DNA of 64,000 nucleotides from Mucilaginibacter paludis DSM 18603 (GCF_000166195.2 NZ_CM001403.1:5412432-5476431), one strand, 5' to 3'; counted from the stretch's first letter, positions 17,568 through 26,847 are shown. Notes: a model not told the origin generated them from the sequence alone. Numbers and translations: made by a program.

Positions 17568-18515
17568 TCAGGGGCGGGAAAAACGGAAGAGCCATTGAAC
17601 CACATCGCTGCTATCAGCAATGCTCCAGGAGTGAGGATGCCTTACATGACCAGGTTCCCGATAGCCTTTTCCGAAGGTTGTTACCAGCACGGCATTTTTA
17701 TTCCCTAAATGTTTTAGTTCGTTAATAAAGCCGGCATCGTCCGCAATATTGATAAAAGCCAGGTCATAGCCACGCTCTTTTAGCCACCACTGGAGATCAG
17801 GCTCCGAGACAAGCATAACGGGAGTGCCCGCCAGTAGCTTGACCGCGCTTTGCGTCGTGTCGCTAAATGAATAAGGGGAATTCGCATAAAAATTTCCTAA
17901 GGCCTGTTCTGGGGTGCCTTTAATTTCTTTTTTGATACGGTCAATCATATAAGCCACTTCTTGATTCACATGTTCCTTGCCGCTTAGATGGATGACGCGT
18001 TCGGCCCCCCGGTAATAATGCTCCCAGTCCAGGGGCGGATCAATACCAAAAGCGGCTTTAGGCTTAAAGGGGTAATTGTTATTGACCGCCAGTTCGGCGT
18101 ATTTGATTGCACAGGTGCCACCGATGGAAAACCCGCCAATAAAGAATGGTTTATCTTTCAGGCCGTACTTTTTCGCAACACCTTCGATCTGCTCCTTCAG
18201 TGAGCGTTGAGAAGCGTCATCCGAACCGAAATACAGTGATCCGGTACTTAACAAGGGGATAACGGTTAGTATGCCCTGTGTTGCCGCATATTTGGGTAAA
18301 GTACTCTCCATCAGGACATTTTCCGGCGATGCCCCGAAACCGTCCAATAGGAACATCCAAGCTTTTACGGGTACTTTTTCCGGGATCACCGCAATGTACC
18401 TGTTTGAGGCCGTGTCCTTTGAACTCAGATAAACATGTTCCAATTTCTGGGCACGCATAACGGTACTTAGCAGCACTAGGCCGGATAATAAAAGCGAACA
18501 GCGGATAGTCCTCAT
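17568..18515 (-). CDS. Secreted alpha/beta-hydrolase
   Basis: 315 residues with a signal peptide (residues 1-22, ending VMRAQ). An alpha/beta-hydrolase core is visible: the strand WMFLLDGFGASPEN, the nucleophile elbow GGFSIGGT (Ser in G-F-S-I-G) and a later HPHSW segment that could supply the catalytic His. The acid may be the Asp of VSEPDLQWW. Esterase or peptidase activity on an extracytoplasmic substrate is likely, but the substrate is unknown. It does not look like a xylan or feruloyl esterase of a named family. It is the only gene between the 30-bp inverted repeats, and lies opposite to the sigma/FecR operon that it interrupts. Confidence 0.75.
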   Translation of the reverse strand: MRTIRCSLLLSGLVLLSTVMRAQKLEHVYLSSKDTASNRYIAVIPEKVPVKAWMFLLDGFGASPENVLMESTLPKYAATQGILTVIPLLSTGSLYFGSDDASQRSLKEQIEGVAKKYGLKDKPFFIGGFSIGGTCAIKYAELAVNNNYPFKPKAAFGIDPPLDWEHYYRGAERVIHLSGKEHVNQEVAYMIDRIKKEIKGTPEQALGNFYANSPYSFSDTTQSAVKLLAGTPVMLVSEPDLQWWLKERGYDLAFINIADDAGFINELKHLGNKNAVLVTTFGKGYREPGHVRHPHSWSIADSSDVVQWLFRFSRP

Positions 18516-18608
18516 ACAGGCATTATTTGGTTCGATAAAAATAATGAAAAACGACTGTAGGAAAATTGTGCAGGCTAATATTAACAGTTTTTAACGAACG
18601 GCGCTGGC

Positions 18609-18638
18609 TGTGCTATTAAAAGTGGAAATAGTGCGCCA
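18609..18638. repeat. Right 30-bp inverted repeat flanking the hydrolase gene
   Basis: TGTGCTATTAAAAGTGGAAA followed by TAGTGCGCCA, the inverse partner of 17460-17489. It lies 117 bases upstream of the FecR start and about 90 bases upstream of the hydrolase start codon. Confidence 0.65.
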
Positions 18639-18754
18639 TCAAAAGAAGAAATTCACATCATTAAAAAAAATATTTTTTGCGCGTTAGGGGGTAGGGGACT
18701 CGAGAACTGTCATCTATATATCACCGTTAATTTTAAACCGATTAACCCAATTAA

Positions 18755-19786
18755 ATGAAAAGTATTCCGCCTGAACTCATACAGAAATTTCTTAATGGGG
18801 ATTGCTCGACCGAAGAAAAGGAAATTGTAATGAACTGGTACAATTCTTTCGATCGTAAAGCAGATCCCTACGATCAGCTCAGCGCCGGGCAGCAGCAGGA
18901 GCTCCGGCTAAGGATGCTTACCAATATTCAATCGGGTATTAATATTGCCGGTACCGCGGGTACTGGCCGTTTAAAACGGTTGAAATATATCGGTTATACT
19001 ATAGCAGCGGCAGCGGCCATATTGTTGATCTTCAATAAATCGGGCCTTTTAAAATTGGCCGCAAGGCGTCAGCAAACCGGCATTGCCCAAAGCATTGATA
19101 CTGCCATTAGCAACCATACCCAAACGATCTGTAAACAAGTACTTCCGGATAAAAGCGTAGTGTGGCTCAGCCCTGGCGCCCGGATAAGCTATCCTAAAAA
19201 ATTTAACGGAAATTTCAGGGAGGTTAATTTATCAGGCGAATCATTTTTTGAAGTAACCAAAGATAAAGCCCACCCCTTTATTGTTTACAGCGGCCACGTT
19301 ACCACGCAGGTTTGGGGAACCAGTTTCAGGATACACGATATTAAAGGCGAATCTACGGCAGAAGTGGCCGTAGTTACAGGCAAGGTATCGGTGGTTATTG
19401 CCGGGCAAAGCGGTAACCGTAACGGGCAGCCTGAATTTGTCGGCCTTAAAAGTAGGGTAATGTTATTGCCCCGCCAAAAAGTAAACTATAGTGATATGGC
19501 CGGTGGGCTTAAGGTAGCCGCTGTACCGCAGGTTTCGTCGTTAAGTATATGGACGAAAGCCAGCCTGTCTTTTGAAAAAAAATCGCTTAACGAAGTTATC
19601 GATGCCCTTAACAAACAATTCCATGTGGAAATTTCGCTTCTGGATAAAGGCTTGGGCGACTATACGGTAAATGCTGATTTTGACGGACAGAGTTTGCCCG
19701 ACATTATGGAGATATTAAAAAAACTGCTAAAACTAACCTATGTAACCGATGGGACAAAATTTGTGTTACAGAAGGAGAATAATTAA
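18755..19786 (+). CDS. FecR-family anti-sigma factor (first SusCD locus)
   Basis: 343 residues. The cytoplasmic N-terminal domain has PPELIQKFLNGDCSTEEKEIVMNWY. One membrane helix lies at about 72-90 (YIGYTIAAAAAILLIF). The periplasmic FecR domain (about 125-225) has the LPDKSVVWLSPGARISYP and REVNLSGESFFEVTKD motifs, and the C-terminal DUF4974 domain (about 265-340) has LSFEKKSLNEVIDALNKQF. FecR proteins hold the ECF sigma factor at the membrane and release it when the TonB-dependent transporter's signalling domain reports substrate. The cognate sigma gene lies 2.4 kb upstream, across the inserted block. The SusC-type gene follows after two strong hairpins. Confidence 0.95.
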   Translation: MKSIPPELIQKFLNGDCSTEEKEIVMNWYNSFDRKADPYDQLSAGQQQELRLRMLTNIQSGINIAGTAGTGRLKRLKYIGYTIAAAAAILLIFNKSGLLKLAARRQQTGIAQSIDTAISNHTQTICKQVLPDKSVVWLSPGARISYPKKFNGNFREVNLSGESFFEVTKDKAHPFIVYSGHVTTQVWGTSFRIHDIKGESTAEVAVVTGKVSVVIAGQSGNRNGQPEFVGLKSRVMLLPRQKVNYSDMAGGLKVAAVPQVSSLSIWTKASLSFEKKSLNEVIDALNKQFHVEISLLDKGLGDYTVNADFDGQSLPDIMEILKKLLKLTYVTDGTKFVLQKENN

Positions 19787-19849
19787 CCAATTATGATACA
19801 AACTAAATTTTAAGATATGAATAAATAAAAACCTATTCCTACCCCAACA

Positions 19850-19882
19850 AAAGAAAAGGTGCTTGCGACACCCTTTCTTTTT
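19850..19882 (+). terminator. Hairpin 1 between FecR and SusC genes
   Basis: AAAGAAAAGGTG and CACCCTTTCTTT form a stem with one mismatch around CTTGCGA, followed by a T-run (TTTTTGATT). It is a typical intrinsic terminator or attenuator just after fecR. Confidence 0.65.
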
Positions 19883-19885
19883 GAT

Positions 19886-19938
19886 TCCCCCATTTCCAGG
19901 AAAAGAACACCTTGTTAAGGTGCAGGGGGACTTTTTGT
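19886..19938 (+). terminator. Hairpin 2 between FecR and SusC genes
   Basis: An outer CCCCC (19887) pairs with GGGGG (19925), and an inner CACCTT/AAGGTG stem fills the loop. CTTTTTG follows directly. Two tandem terminator-like structures before susC imply that susC mRNA is made mainly from its own sigma-dependent promoter or by regulated read-through. Confidence 0.6.
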
Positions 19939-19972
19939 CTCATTTTTTTAACCAAATAAAACATTCTAATGT

Positions 19973-22900
19973 ATGAATATTAATTTACAAACCTCCATCG
20001 ATTGGTGTAGAATCATGAAAATAACATGTAGTCAGCTATTGATAGCCATCGTCTTTACAGGGGTTACCCTGGCTGGCACTGACCATGCGCAAAGTATATT
20101 ATCACGTCAGGTAGATATTTCTGCCCATAACATGGACCTGGGTAGTTTTTTAAAAAAGCTGGAGAAAAAGGCCAATGTTAAGTTTATTTATTTCGAAGAT
20201 TTACTGGAGAGCTCTAAAAAGATAACATTAGATGCGCGCCAGCAAAAGCTTAAAGATGTGTTAACCGAGCTGCTGCAACCTTACAACATTAATTACGATG
20301 TTGTAAACGACCGCATTGTGCTAAGCCGCAATACGGGCACACCGGCTCCAACTGCTGCGGAAAACGCGCCCGTTCGCGAAGAAGCACAAGCCGTTGCCAT
20401 AACCGGTAAAGTTACCGACGAACACGGCCAGGCACTGCCCGGTGTAGTTGTAAAACTAAAAGGTACCAATATAGCGGTAAGCACTAACGAACAGGGTGTT
20501 TATATTATTAATATTCCTGATAATCAAGGTGTTTTGGTGTTCTCTTTTATAGGGTATACCAATCGTGAGGTACCGGTTAACGGGCAAAAAGTGATCAACA
20601 TCCAGTTACAGCAAGAGAGTAAGGATTTAAGCGAGGTTGTTGTTGTAGGTTACGGCACGCAAAAAAAGGTGAACCTCACCGGTTCGGTGTCGAGCGTATC
20701 GGCAAGCCAATTGGAAGACAGGCCCATAACCCAGGCTTCCCAGGCGCTGGCCGGCTTAGCCGCGGGTGTGCAGGTTTCGCAAAACAGCGGTCGGCCGGGT
20801 AACGATGGGGCGGGTATTACCATACGGGGTATCGGTTCTTTTGGCGCAGGGCGCGACGCGCTGGTGCTGATTGACGGATTGGCGGGCTCGCTAAATGATA
20901 TCGACCCGGATAACATCAAAAGCATCTCCATATTAAAGGACGCCGCTTCGGCATCCATTTACGGAACACGCGCCGCAAACGGAGTGATCCTGGTAGAAAC
21001 CAAACGCGGCCAAAACGGGAAGGTGCAAATCTCTTATAATAATTATGTGGGATGGCAAAAAGCTACCTCCCTGCCCGATTTTGTAGATTCGTGGGAATAT
21101 GCCCAGCTTACCGGCGCAACGGCTGATGTGGTTGCCAAATACAAAAGCGGTACCGATCCTGATAATTATCCAAACGTATCCCACCTTAAAAACTTACTTA
21201 ACTCCGGCTCTGGTTTTCAAACCGACCACAACGTGAGTTTGGCAGGCGGCGATCAAAAAAGCAGTTACATGCTTTCCCTGGGCTACCTCAACCAGAATGG
21301 TATCGTAGCTAAAAACGATTATGAGAAATACAATTTTCTTTTAAATGTTGATAGTAAAATAAAGGATAACCTGACGCTGAAGGTAAATATCAACGGTTAT
21401 TCTTCCAACACCAAGGAGCCCCGCCAAAGTTCGGGAGATATGCAAAGTATGATAGGGTATGCCGTTCGCGAGCCCAATACATTTGCCGGCTTAAAATCCG
21501 ACGGTACTTACGGCCACCAGGATTCATACAGCCCGGAGGGTTGGCTGGCCAGCCCGTCTTTTAACGATACTCGTAATAAGTATTTTATGGGAGGGCTTGA
21601 GCTTTCGTGGGAAATAGTTAAGGGGCTTACTCTGAGCGGAAAAGGCGGTTATAAATATTACGACCTTACCAACACCAATTACGTGGCCGATGTGCAATTT
21701 GATGCCAATACCTATATCGGCCCCAATAGTTTAACCATATATAAGGGCGATGGAGCTTTAACAACGCTTCAGTCGTTATTACAATATACCAAAACCATCC
21801 AAAAGCATACCTTTACCGCTTTGGCCGGTTATTCGCAGGAAGCCAACCGCGATAACTGGATCCAGGCTTCGAGAGACAATTTTCCGAGCAACCTGTTATA
21901 TGAGCTAAACGCGGGTGCCGCCACCAATATGCAATCATCAGGTTCGGCATCGGAGTGGGCTTTGAGATCGTATTTTGGCAGGGTGAACTATGATTTTGCC
22001 GGTAAATACCTGTTTGAGGCCAACGCCCGTTATGATGGTTCTTCGCGCTTTCCTGAAAACAACCGCTGGGGATTTTTCCCTTCAGTTTCTGCGGGCTGGA
22101 GGGTTTCCGAGGAGTCGTTTATCAAGGATAACTTCAATTGGATTGATAACCTGAAGCTGCGTGCATCCTGGGGCGAGTTGGGTAACCAGAATATCTCTAA
22201 TTACCCCTATCAAAATGCCATTAGCTTAGGGCAAAACTACACTTTCGGCGGATCACTGGTATCCGGAGCCGCGGTAACTACGCTATCCAACATCAACATC
22301 AAATGGGAAACTACCAAGGTTACCGATATTGGCCTGGACCTTGATGTTTTTAAAGGTAAGCTGAGCATGACGCTTGACTATTTTGATAAAACAACATCTG
22401 ATATTCTTTATAACGTTCCGGTTTCTTCGGTGCTTGGTTTAACGCCGTCTGAAGTTAACGCCGGCGCCATGAAAAATACCGGTTTTGAAGTGATGCTGAA
22501 ATATAACACCGCTATAGGCAATTTCCATATTGGGGCGTCTCCCAATTTTTCGTATGTAAACAGCAGGGTTACCAAAATTGCCGGCAATATTCAGCAGGAT
22601 ATTAGTGCCGGGCTTTTTGTAGGCCAGTCATTAAACCCTATATACGGTTACGTGGCTGACGGGATATTTAAGGATGCCGCAGATGTGGCCAGCTATGCCA
22701 CACAGCCTATCGCGGGCCAGCCAGGCGTTATCCGTTTCAAGGATATCAGCGGGCCAAACGGTGTTCCAGATGGCGTAGTTAACTCTTACGACCGGACTGT
22801 GATAGGCAATACTACGCCCAAATTTGCTTACGGGCTTACACTTACAGCAAGTTATAAGGGGTTTGATTTTACTGCCTTACTACAGGGCCTCGGCGGGTAC

Positions 22901-23311
22901 ACCAAGCAAATGGGCTCGTACCAGGCATTTGCCTACTATAACTCCGGAAACATTCAAAGATGGCAGGCAGATAATGCCTGGACTACCGCCAACCCTAATC
23001 CCAACGCGTTATATCCGGCAATAACAGGTTTAAGTCAGGGCAGCGAAAACGTACAAACATCTACCTTCTGGAACAGAAACGCTACTTACCTGCGCTTAAA
23101 AAACTTACAGCTGGGTTATTCATTTTCAGACAAGGTGGTTAAAAGGCTGCATATCGGCAGGCTGAGGGTTTTTGCGGGAGGCCAGAACCTTTTCTCCTGG
23201 AATCATTTTTATAAGGGATGGGATCCTGAAATGTACCAGGCTACCGGCGACTCACCAAATTTTTACCCGATTACCAGTGTTTACACCTTCGGTGCTAATG
23301 TTAAATTTTAG
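19973..23311 (+). CDS. SusC/RagA-type TonB-dependent transporter with STN signalling domain (first locus)
   Basis: 1112 residues from the first ATG; a second ATG at 20015 (MKITCSQLLIAI) gives a more usual signal peptide and may be the true start. Domains: signal peptide; STN domain (about 45-115, NMDLGSFLKKLEKKANVKFIYFEDLLESSKKI) that contacts FecR; CarboxypepD_reg-like domain (about 140-225, ITGKVTDEHGQALPGVVVKLKGT); TonB box region and plug (VVVVGYGTQKKVNLTGSVSS through SIYGTRAANGVILVETKRG); and a beta-barrel to the C-terminal aromatic end. It imports a large ligand across the outer membrane, powered by TonB, with the SusD-like lipoprotein as lid. The substrate cannot be deduced. The SusD gene follows at 41 bases. 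Confidence 0.96.
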   Translation: MNINLQTSIDWCRIMKITCSQLLIAIVFTGVTLAGTDHAQSILSRQVDISAHNMDLGSFLKKLEKKANVKFIYFEDLLESSKKITLDARQQKLKDVLTELLQPYNINYDVVNDRIVLSRNTGTPAPTAAENAPVREEAQAVAITGKVTDEHGQALPGVVVKLKGTNIAVSTNEQGVYIINIPDNQGVLVFSFIGYTNREVPVNGQKVINIQLQQESKDLSEVVVVGYGTQKKVNLTGSVSSVSASQLEDRPITQASQALAGLAAGVQVSQNSGRPGNDGAGITIRGIGSFGAGRDALVLIDGLAGSLNDIDPDNIKSISILKDAASASIYGTRAANGVILVETKRGQNGKVQISYNNYVGWQKATSLPDFVDSWEYAQLTGATADVVAKYKSGTDPDNYPNVSHLKNLLNSGSGFQTDHNVSLAGGDQKSSYMLSLGYLNQNGIVAKNDYEKYNFLLNVDSKIKDNLTLKVNINGYSSNTKEPRQSSGDMQSMIGYAVREPNTFAGLKSDGTYGHQDSYSPEGWLASPSFNDTRNKYFMGGLELSWEIVKGLTLSGKGGYKYYDLTNTNYVADVQFDANTYIGPNSLTIYKGDGALTTLQSLLQYTKTIQKHTFTALAGYSQEANRDNWIQASRDNFPSNLLYELNAGAATNMQSSGSASEWALRSYFGRVNYDFAGKYLFEANARYDGSSRFPENNRWGFFPSVSAGWRVSEESFIKDNFNWIDNLKLRASWGELGNQNISNYPYQNAISLGQNYTFGGSLVSGAAVTTLSNINIKWETTKVTDIGLDLDVFKGKLSMTLDYFDKTTSDILYNVPVSSVLGLTPSEVNAGAMKNTGFEVMLKYNTAIGNFHIGASPNFSYVNSRVTKIAGNIQQDISAGLFVGQSLNPIYGYVADGIFKDAADVASYATQPIAGQPGVIRFKDISGPNGVPDGVVNSYDRTVIGNTTPKFAYGLTLTASYKGFDFTALLQGLGGYTKQMGSYQAFAYYNSGNIQRWQADNAWTTANPNPNALYPAITGLSQGSENVQTSTFWNRNATYLRLKNLQLGYSFSDKVVKRLHIGRLRVFAGGQNLFSWNHFYKGWDPEMYQATGDSPNFYPITSVYTFGANVKF

Positions 23312-23351
23312 TGTGATACATTTTTATAGATATAACCATAAGATCGCGAAA

Positions 23352-24986
23352 ATGAAAAAGAACTATTGCAATTCAATGATATTTAAAACAGGGATCATTC
23401 TTGTTTTGCTTGTGCTGGGCACGGGCTGTAAGAAGAGTTTCTTAGATAAGGAGCCTTTGGATGCCGTATCTGACGCCACCTTCTGGAAAACTTCGGCAGA
23501 TGCTACCCTGGCCTTAAACGGCTGTTATAATACCGGTGCCGGTTGGTCTGACGAGGATTTCTGGTCGCCCAAATCGCTGCTGATACTCGACCTGATGGCT
23601 GGCGACGGCTCGGAAAAAGAATCTATACCTGATCATGTAACCGACGGAACGTTAAACCCCTCTTATTGGGTTACCGGTGCCTATTGGAAAAACTCCTATA
23701 AAAGGATTGCTACCGAAAATAATTTCCTGGATCACATCGGCAACGTTACGATGGACGCCTCGCAAAAAGCGATTATGATTGCCGAGGTGCGCACGCTCAG
23801 GGCCTACGAATATTTTAACCTGGCCTTATATTTTGGCGGCGTGCCGCTGGTGCAGCATGTGCTCACTATTGCCGAAGCAAACAGTGTAACCCGCGCATCA
23901 CAGGCGGATGTTTGGGCCTTTGTTGAATCGGAACTGAAAGCGAGCTACCCGGTATTGCCTCATTCAAGGCCTGATAGTGAAAACGGCCGCATCACATCGG
24001 CAGCTGCTTTAGGCATATTGGGAAGGTTGCAAATGGCAGAGAAAAAATGGGCTGATGCCGCTGTTAGCTATAAAACCGTTATCGACTACAATTATTATAT
24101 TGTTGATCCTAAATTCAGGCAGCTTTTTCAGCAATCGAGCGAATTTAGCCATGAGTTCATCATGACTTCGCAATACCTTAAGGATGTATACAGCAATGTG
24201 CTGTTTATATACCTTACCCCCGAAACCTGGGGCGGTTGGCACCAGTTTTCACCTTTTAACGAACTGGTGAAGGATTATGAATGTACAGATGGCAAAACCA
24301 TCGATGCATCTCCTTTGTATGATAAAAATAACCCTTACAATAACCGCGACCCCAGGCTGGACGCAACCATCATGATATCAGACCGTACCGTTTTCAGAGG
24401 CACAACCTTCAGTTCGAAGCCGGGTACAACCCTGCCCGACAGGCTGAATGAGTATCCGGGAGTGTGGAGCGGTTATTGCATTTTTAAATTTCTGGAAGAC
24501 GATGCTACCGTGGGTCAATTGTTTAATTCTGGAACCAATTTTCCGCTGATCCGGTATCCCGAAATTCTTTTAGGTTACCTGGAATCACAGCTCGAATCAG
24601 GCGCGCCAATAACGCAATCGTTACTTGATCAAACCGTTAATAAGGTAAGAGGGCGAGCCGCCGTTAACATGCCTGCCGTAACCACCACGGATGCTACTGC
24701 TTTGCGGGCCATCATCAGGAGGGAGCGCCATGTAGAGTTTGCTTTTGAAGGACTCCGGTATTATGATTGTCTTCGCTGGGGTATTATCGGGTCAGAAAAT
24801 AACCGCCAGTTCACCGGTATGAAACTTACTAATACGCCTTCATCCTATACGGCTTACCCGGTTGATGCCGATGGCTATTATGTTTACAAGAAAAGGAATT
24901 TTGTGACCGGAAAAAATGAATTGTGGCCAATACCGCAATCAGAACGGGATATCAATAAAAACCTGACCCAGAACCCTAATTATTAA
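23352..24986 (+). CDS. SusD/RagB-type surface lipoprotein (first locus)
   Basis: 544 residues from the ATG at 23352 (MKKNYCNSM). The frame also runs upstream into susC, but only this start gives a lipoprotein signal. The lipobox is VLGTGC with Cys near residue 23. The SusD N-terminal block (FLDKEPLDAVSDATFWKTSADATLALNGCYN), the central TPR-like helices (AEVRTLRAYEYFNLALYFGGVPLV) and the C-terminal RagB block (IIRRERHVEFAFEGLRYYDCLRWG ... NELWPIPQSERDINKNLTQNPNY) are all present. It binds ligand at the cell surface and forms the lid of the adjacent SusC barrel. No glycosidase or peptidase gene follows on this strand, so the transported compound is unknown. Confidence 0.96.
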   Translation: MKKNYCNSMIFKTGIILVLLVLGTGCKKSFLDKEPLDAVSDATFWKTSADATLALNGCYNTGAGWSDEDFWSPKSLLILDLMAGDGSEKESIPDHVTDGTLNPSYWVTGAYWKNSYKRIATENNFLDHIGNVTMDASQKAIMIAEVRTLRAYEYFNLALYFGGVPLVQHVLTIAEANSVTRASQADVWAFVESELKASYPVLPHSRPDSENGRITSAAALGILGRLQMAEKKWADAAVSYKTVIDYNYYIVDPKFRQLFQQSSEFSHEFIMTSQYLKDVYSNVLFIYLTPETWGGWHQFSPFNELVKDYECTDGKTIDASPLYDKNNPYNNRDPRLDATIMISDRTVFRGTTFSSKPGTTLPDRLNEYPGVWSGYCIFKFLEDDATVGQLFNSGTNFPLIRYPEILLGYLESQLESGAPITQSLLDQTVNKVRGRAAVNMPAVTTTDATALRAIIRRERHVEFAFEGLRYYDCLRWGIIGSENNRQFTGMKLTNTPSSYTAYPVDADGYYVYKKRNFVTGKNELWPIPQSERDINKNLTQNPNY

Positions 24987-25110
24987 CATTGCCGCAAAGG
25001 GATTCATCTTTGCTGATCATTTTCAATTGATCTGGGGGGAGGCAGCGTTTAGCTGGCCCTCGGATTTTTTTTGTTTATGTCAGTAATCTCGAAATCTCAG
25101 GTTAATTTTT

Positions 25111-25639
25111 GGCTCTATGACGTTTTGTATAGGTACTAAAAATTCACTTTGTAAGTGATATACTAAGCCAAGATTTTGCTAATGATATTTTTCGTAAAAT
25201 CTCACTACTGTTTTAAAATCTCATTTTTAAAGTAACTCTTGATTATCTATGTTCTATATCTTCATAAGTAACAGATCTGGCCAGCCGAAAAAAAAGCGAT
25301 GACGTTTTGAACCTCCGTGATCTTCTCTGGTGCACAGGCAAAGTGCGCAAAGGCCCGACTGCACGCCGGGCCGGGAGCTGGCCTGCGGGCGGAAGGATCG
25401 GGCAGTCTTGACTTTTTTTGTTCTTTTTGTGTCAAGACAAAAAGAACAAAGCCCTTCACGCGGCGATTGAGCGTGCCGATGCTATAAATTAAGGATACTG
25501 ATTATTAACGCAATAATAGACGCATTGATAATAATCAATTTGCCAAGACGTCATTATAATTGGAATTCCAGTGGACAAACTAAAACTATTCGTGTCATAG
25601 AGCCATTTTTTATTTACTTATACTATTCGTCATAGAGCC
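25111..25639. mobile_element. MITE-like element with GGCTCTATGAC ends
   Basis: GGCTCTATGACG at 25111-25122 is repeated in inverse at 25628-25639. A second inverse copy (GTCATAGAGCC, 25594-25604) lies 25 bases inside the right end, each preceded by ACTATTCGT. The interior (about 530 bp) has no transposase. It includes a GC-rich block (25300-25410) of a type I recall as frequent in related genomes, and a perfect 14-bp hairpin. The ends resemble those of ISL3-type elements, which is inference. The right end touches the stop codon of the following minus-strand gene. Confidence 0.55.
25417..25450. repeat. Perfect 14-bp hairpin inside the MITE-like element
   Basis: TTTGTTCTTTTTGT (25417-25430) and its exact inverse ACAAAAAGAACAAA (25437-25450), with a six-base loop GTCAAG. 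A 65-codon frame across it on the minus strand (25262-25459) is low complexity and not considered a gene. Confidence 0.7.
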
Positions 25640-26847
25640 TAATTTTTTTGTTTTCCAGGAGATCCCACTATACTATATAATTTTGACAAATCCTCAGCTT
25701 TTCTAACCTCCATTACTTCCATATCCTGATTAGGATAAATCAAAATAGTATGCGGAATACCTTCAATAAAGTACTTTTGTTTAATTGCTTTAACATCCTG
25801 AAAAGCAAGCAGGCTACGCCAGGGGATATTTTGCTCCCGAATTAGTTTTTGAAACGCGGCCACGCTTTGTGCATTGTCAATGGATATATAGGTTAAAATC
25901 AGATTCTTCCCCAAGTCGTTATGTATTTTTTTTAGCAGCGGAATCTCTTCTCTACAGGGTGCGCACCAAGAAGCGGTAAAAATTATTAAGTTATATTTTG
26001 AAACGTCCTGAACAATATTTTCATAAGTTTTTTTATCACAAGTTGGCAGAGATGTATTAGGGAACTTTTTTTCATATAAAAAGCGTTCAATTTGTTTCGC
26101 CCATATCGTATTTTTGTGCTTGCCAGAAAAATTTTCATAAACTTTTTTAACATCCTCTTTCGAGTGGTATCTGGTAAGATTATTAGCCTGATAGGTTATC
26201 AGGAATCGGGAATCAGGGTGTTGTTTTGAAATTTCTATATACGATGCCAAATGATTGTCGTAAGAAATCGCTTCATCATTTAAATCCATAAACCAGCTGA
26301 AGAAAGGGTCTTCAGATCTAATTGCGATGTCTGCATCAGCATCTTTAATAATCAAATTAAAATCTGCACAAGTAAGATTTCCGATAATTATAGAGTGGTT
26401 ATTACCTGTTTTCATCATGACGTTTTCAGGGGAAAAATGGACTGTATCAAGATAAGTAGCGTAGATATAAGTGCTCTCATCTTCTACGCCTACGTTAGCC
26501 ACAATGATTTTTTTGCCAGCTCTTTTTGTAATAAAACGTATTGATTGTAATAAATTGCTTTTCACATCATAGGGTGATCCTAATAATTCAATATTCTCCG
26601 AATTCCGTATTATAGTGTCGGGAATATTTATTTCCCAAGTAAACGCCTGGGTCTTCTTTCCTGTAATTAAGATATCCCTGCCTTCTGTATAATCATGAAG
26701 AAATAAAGAGTCAAATGGAGCACGCTCTAACTTGACAATTAGTTTATAACTCTTCGGCCCGGTATTTTGAGCGTATGTTTTGTGTGTGGAAAGAATACAA
26801 AAGTATAAGAATGAATAAGATAGGGCTTTGATGAAGTTCATAATCAA
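25639..26847 (-). CDS. Secreted TlpA-like thioredoxin-fold protein
   Basis: 402 residues: a signal peptide (to about residue 26, KTYAQ), a long N-terminal region (30-280) with no recognised domain, and a C-terminal TlpA/AhpC-TSA thioredoxin domain (about 285-395). That domain carries IIFTASWCAPCREEIPLLKK (redox Cys pair in WCAPC) and the cis-Pro loop GIPHTILIYP. Such proteins are membrane-attached or periplasmic thiol-disulfide oxidoreductases. The N-terminal part is not a recognisable DUF4369 and may be a substrate- or partner-binding module. Base composition is clearly more AT-rich than in neighbours, and a MITE-like element abuts its 3' end, which together hint at acquisition by transfer. 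Confidence 0.85.
   Translation of the reverse strand: MIMNFIKALSYSFLYFCILSTHKTYAQNTGPKSYKLIVKLERAPFDSLFLHDYTEGRDILITGKKTQAFTWEINIPDTIIRNSENIELLGSPYDVKSNLLQSIRFITKRAGKKIIVANVGVEDESTYIYATYLDTVHFSPENVMMKTGNNHSIIIGNLTCADFNLIIKDADADIAIRSEDPFFSWFMDLNDEAISYDNHLASYIEISKQHPDSRFLITYQANNLTRYHSKEDVKKVYENFSGKHKNTIWAKQIERFLYEKKFPNTSLPTCDKKTYENIVQDVSKYNLIIFTASWCAPCREEIPLLKKIHNDLGKNLILTYISIDNAQSVAAFQKLIREQNIPWRSLLAFQDVKAIKQKYFIEGIPHTILIYPNQDMEVMEVRKAEDLSKLYSIVGSPGKQKN

Noticed and set aside
25262..25459. 65-codon frame MKGFVLFVLTQ on the minus strand
   Set aside because: It covers the perfect hairpin and GC-rich core of the MITE-like element; low complexity, Pro/Arg/Ala-rich, typical of a repeat read as protein.
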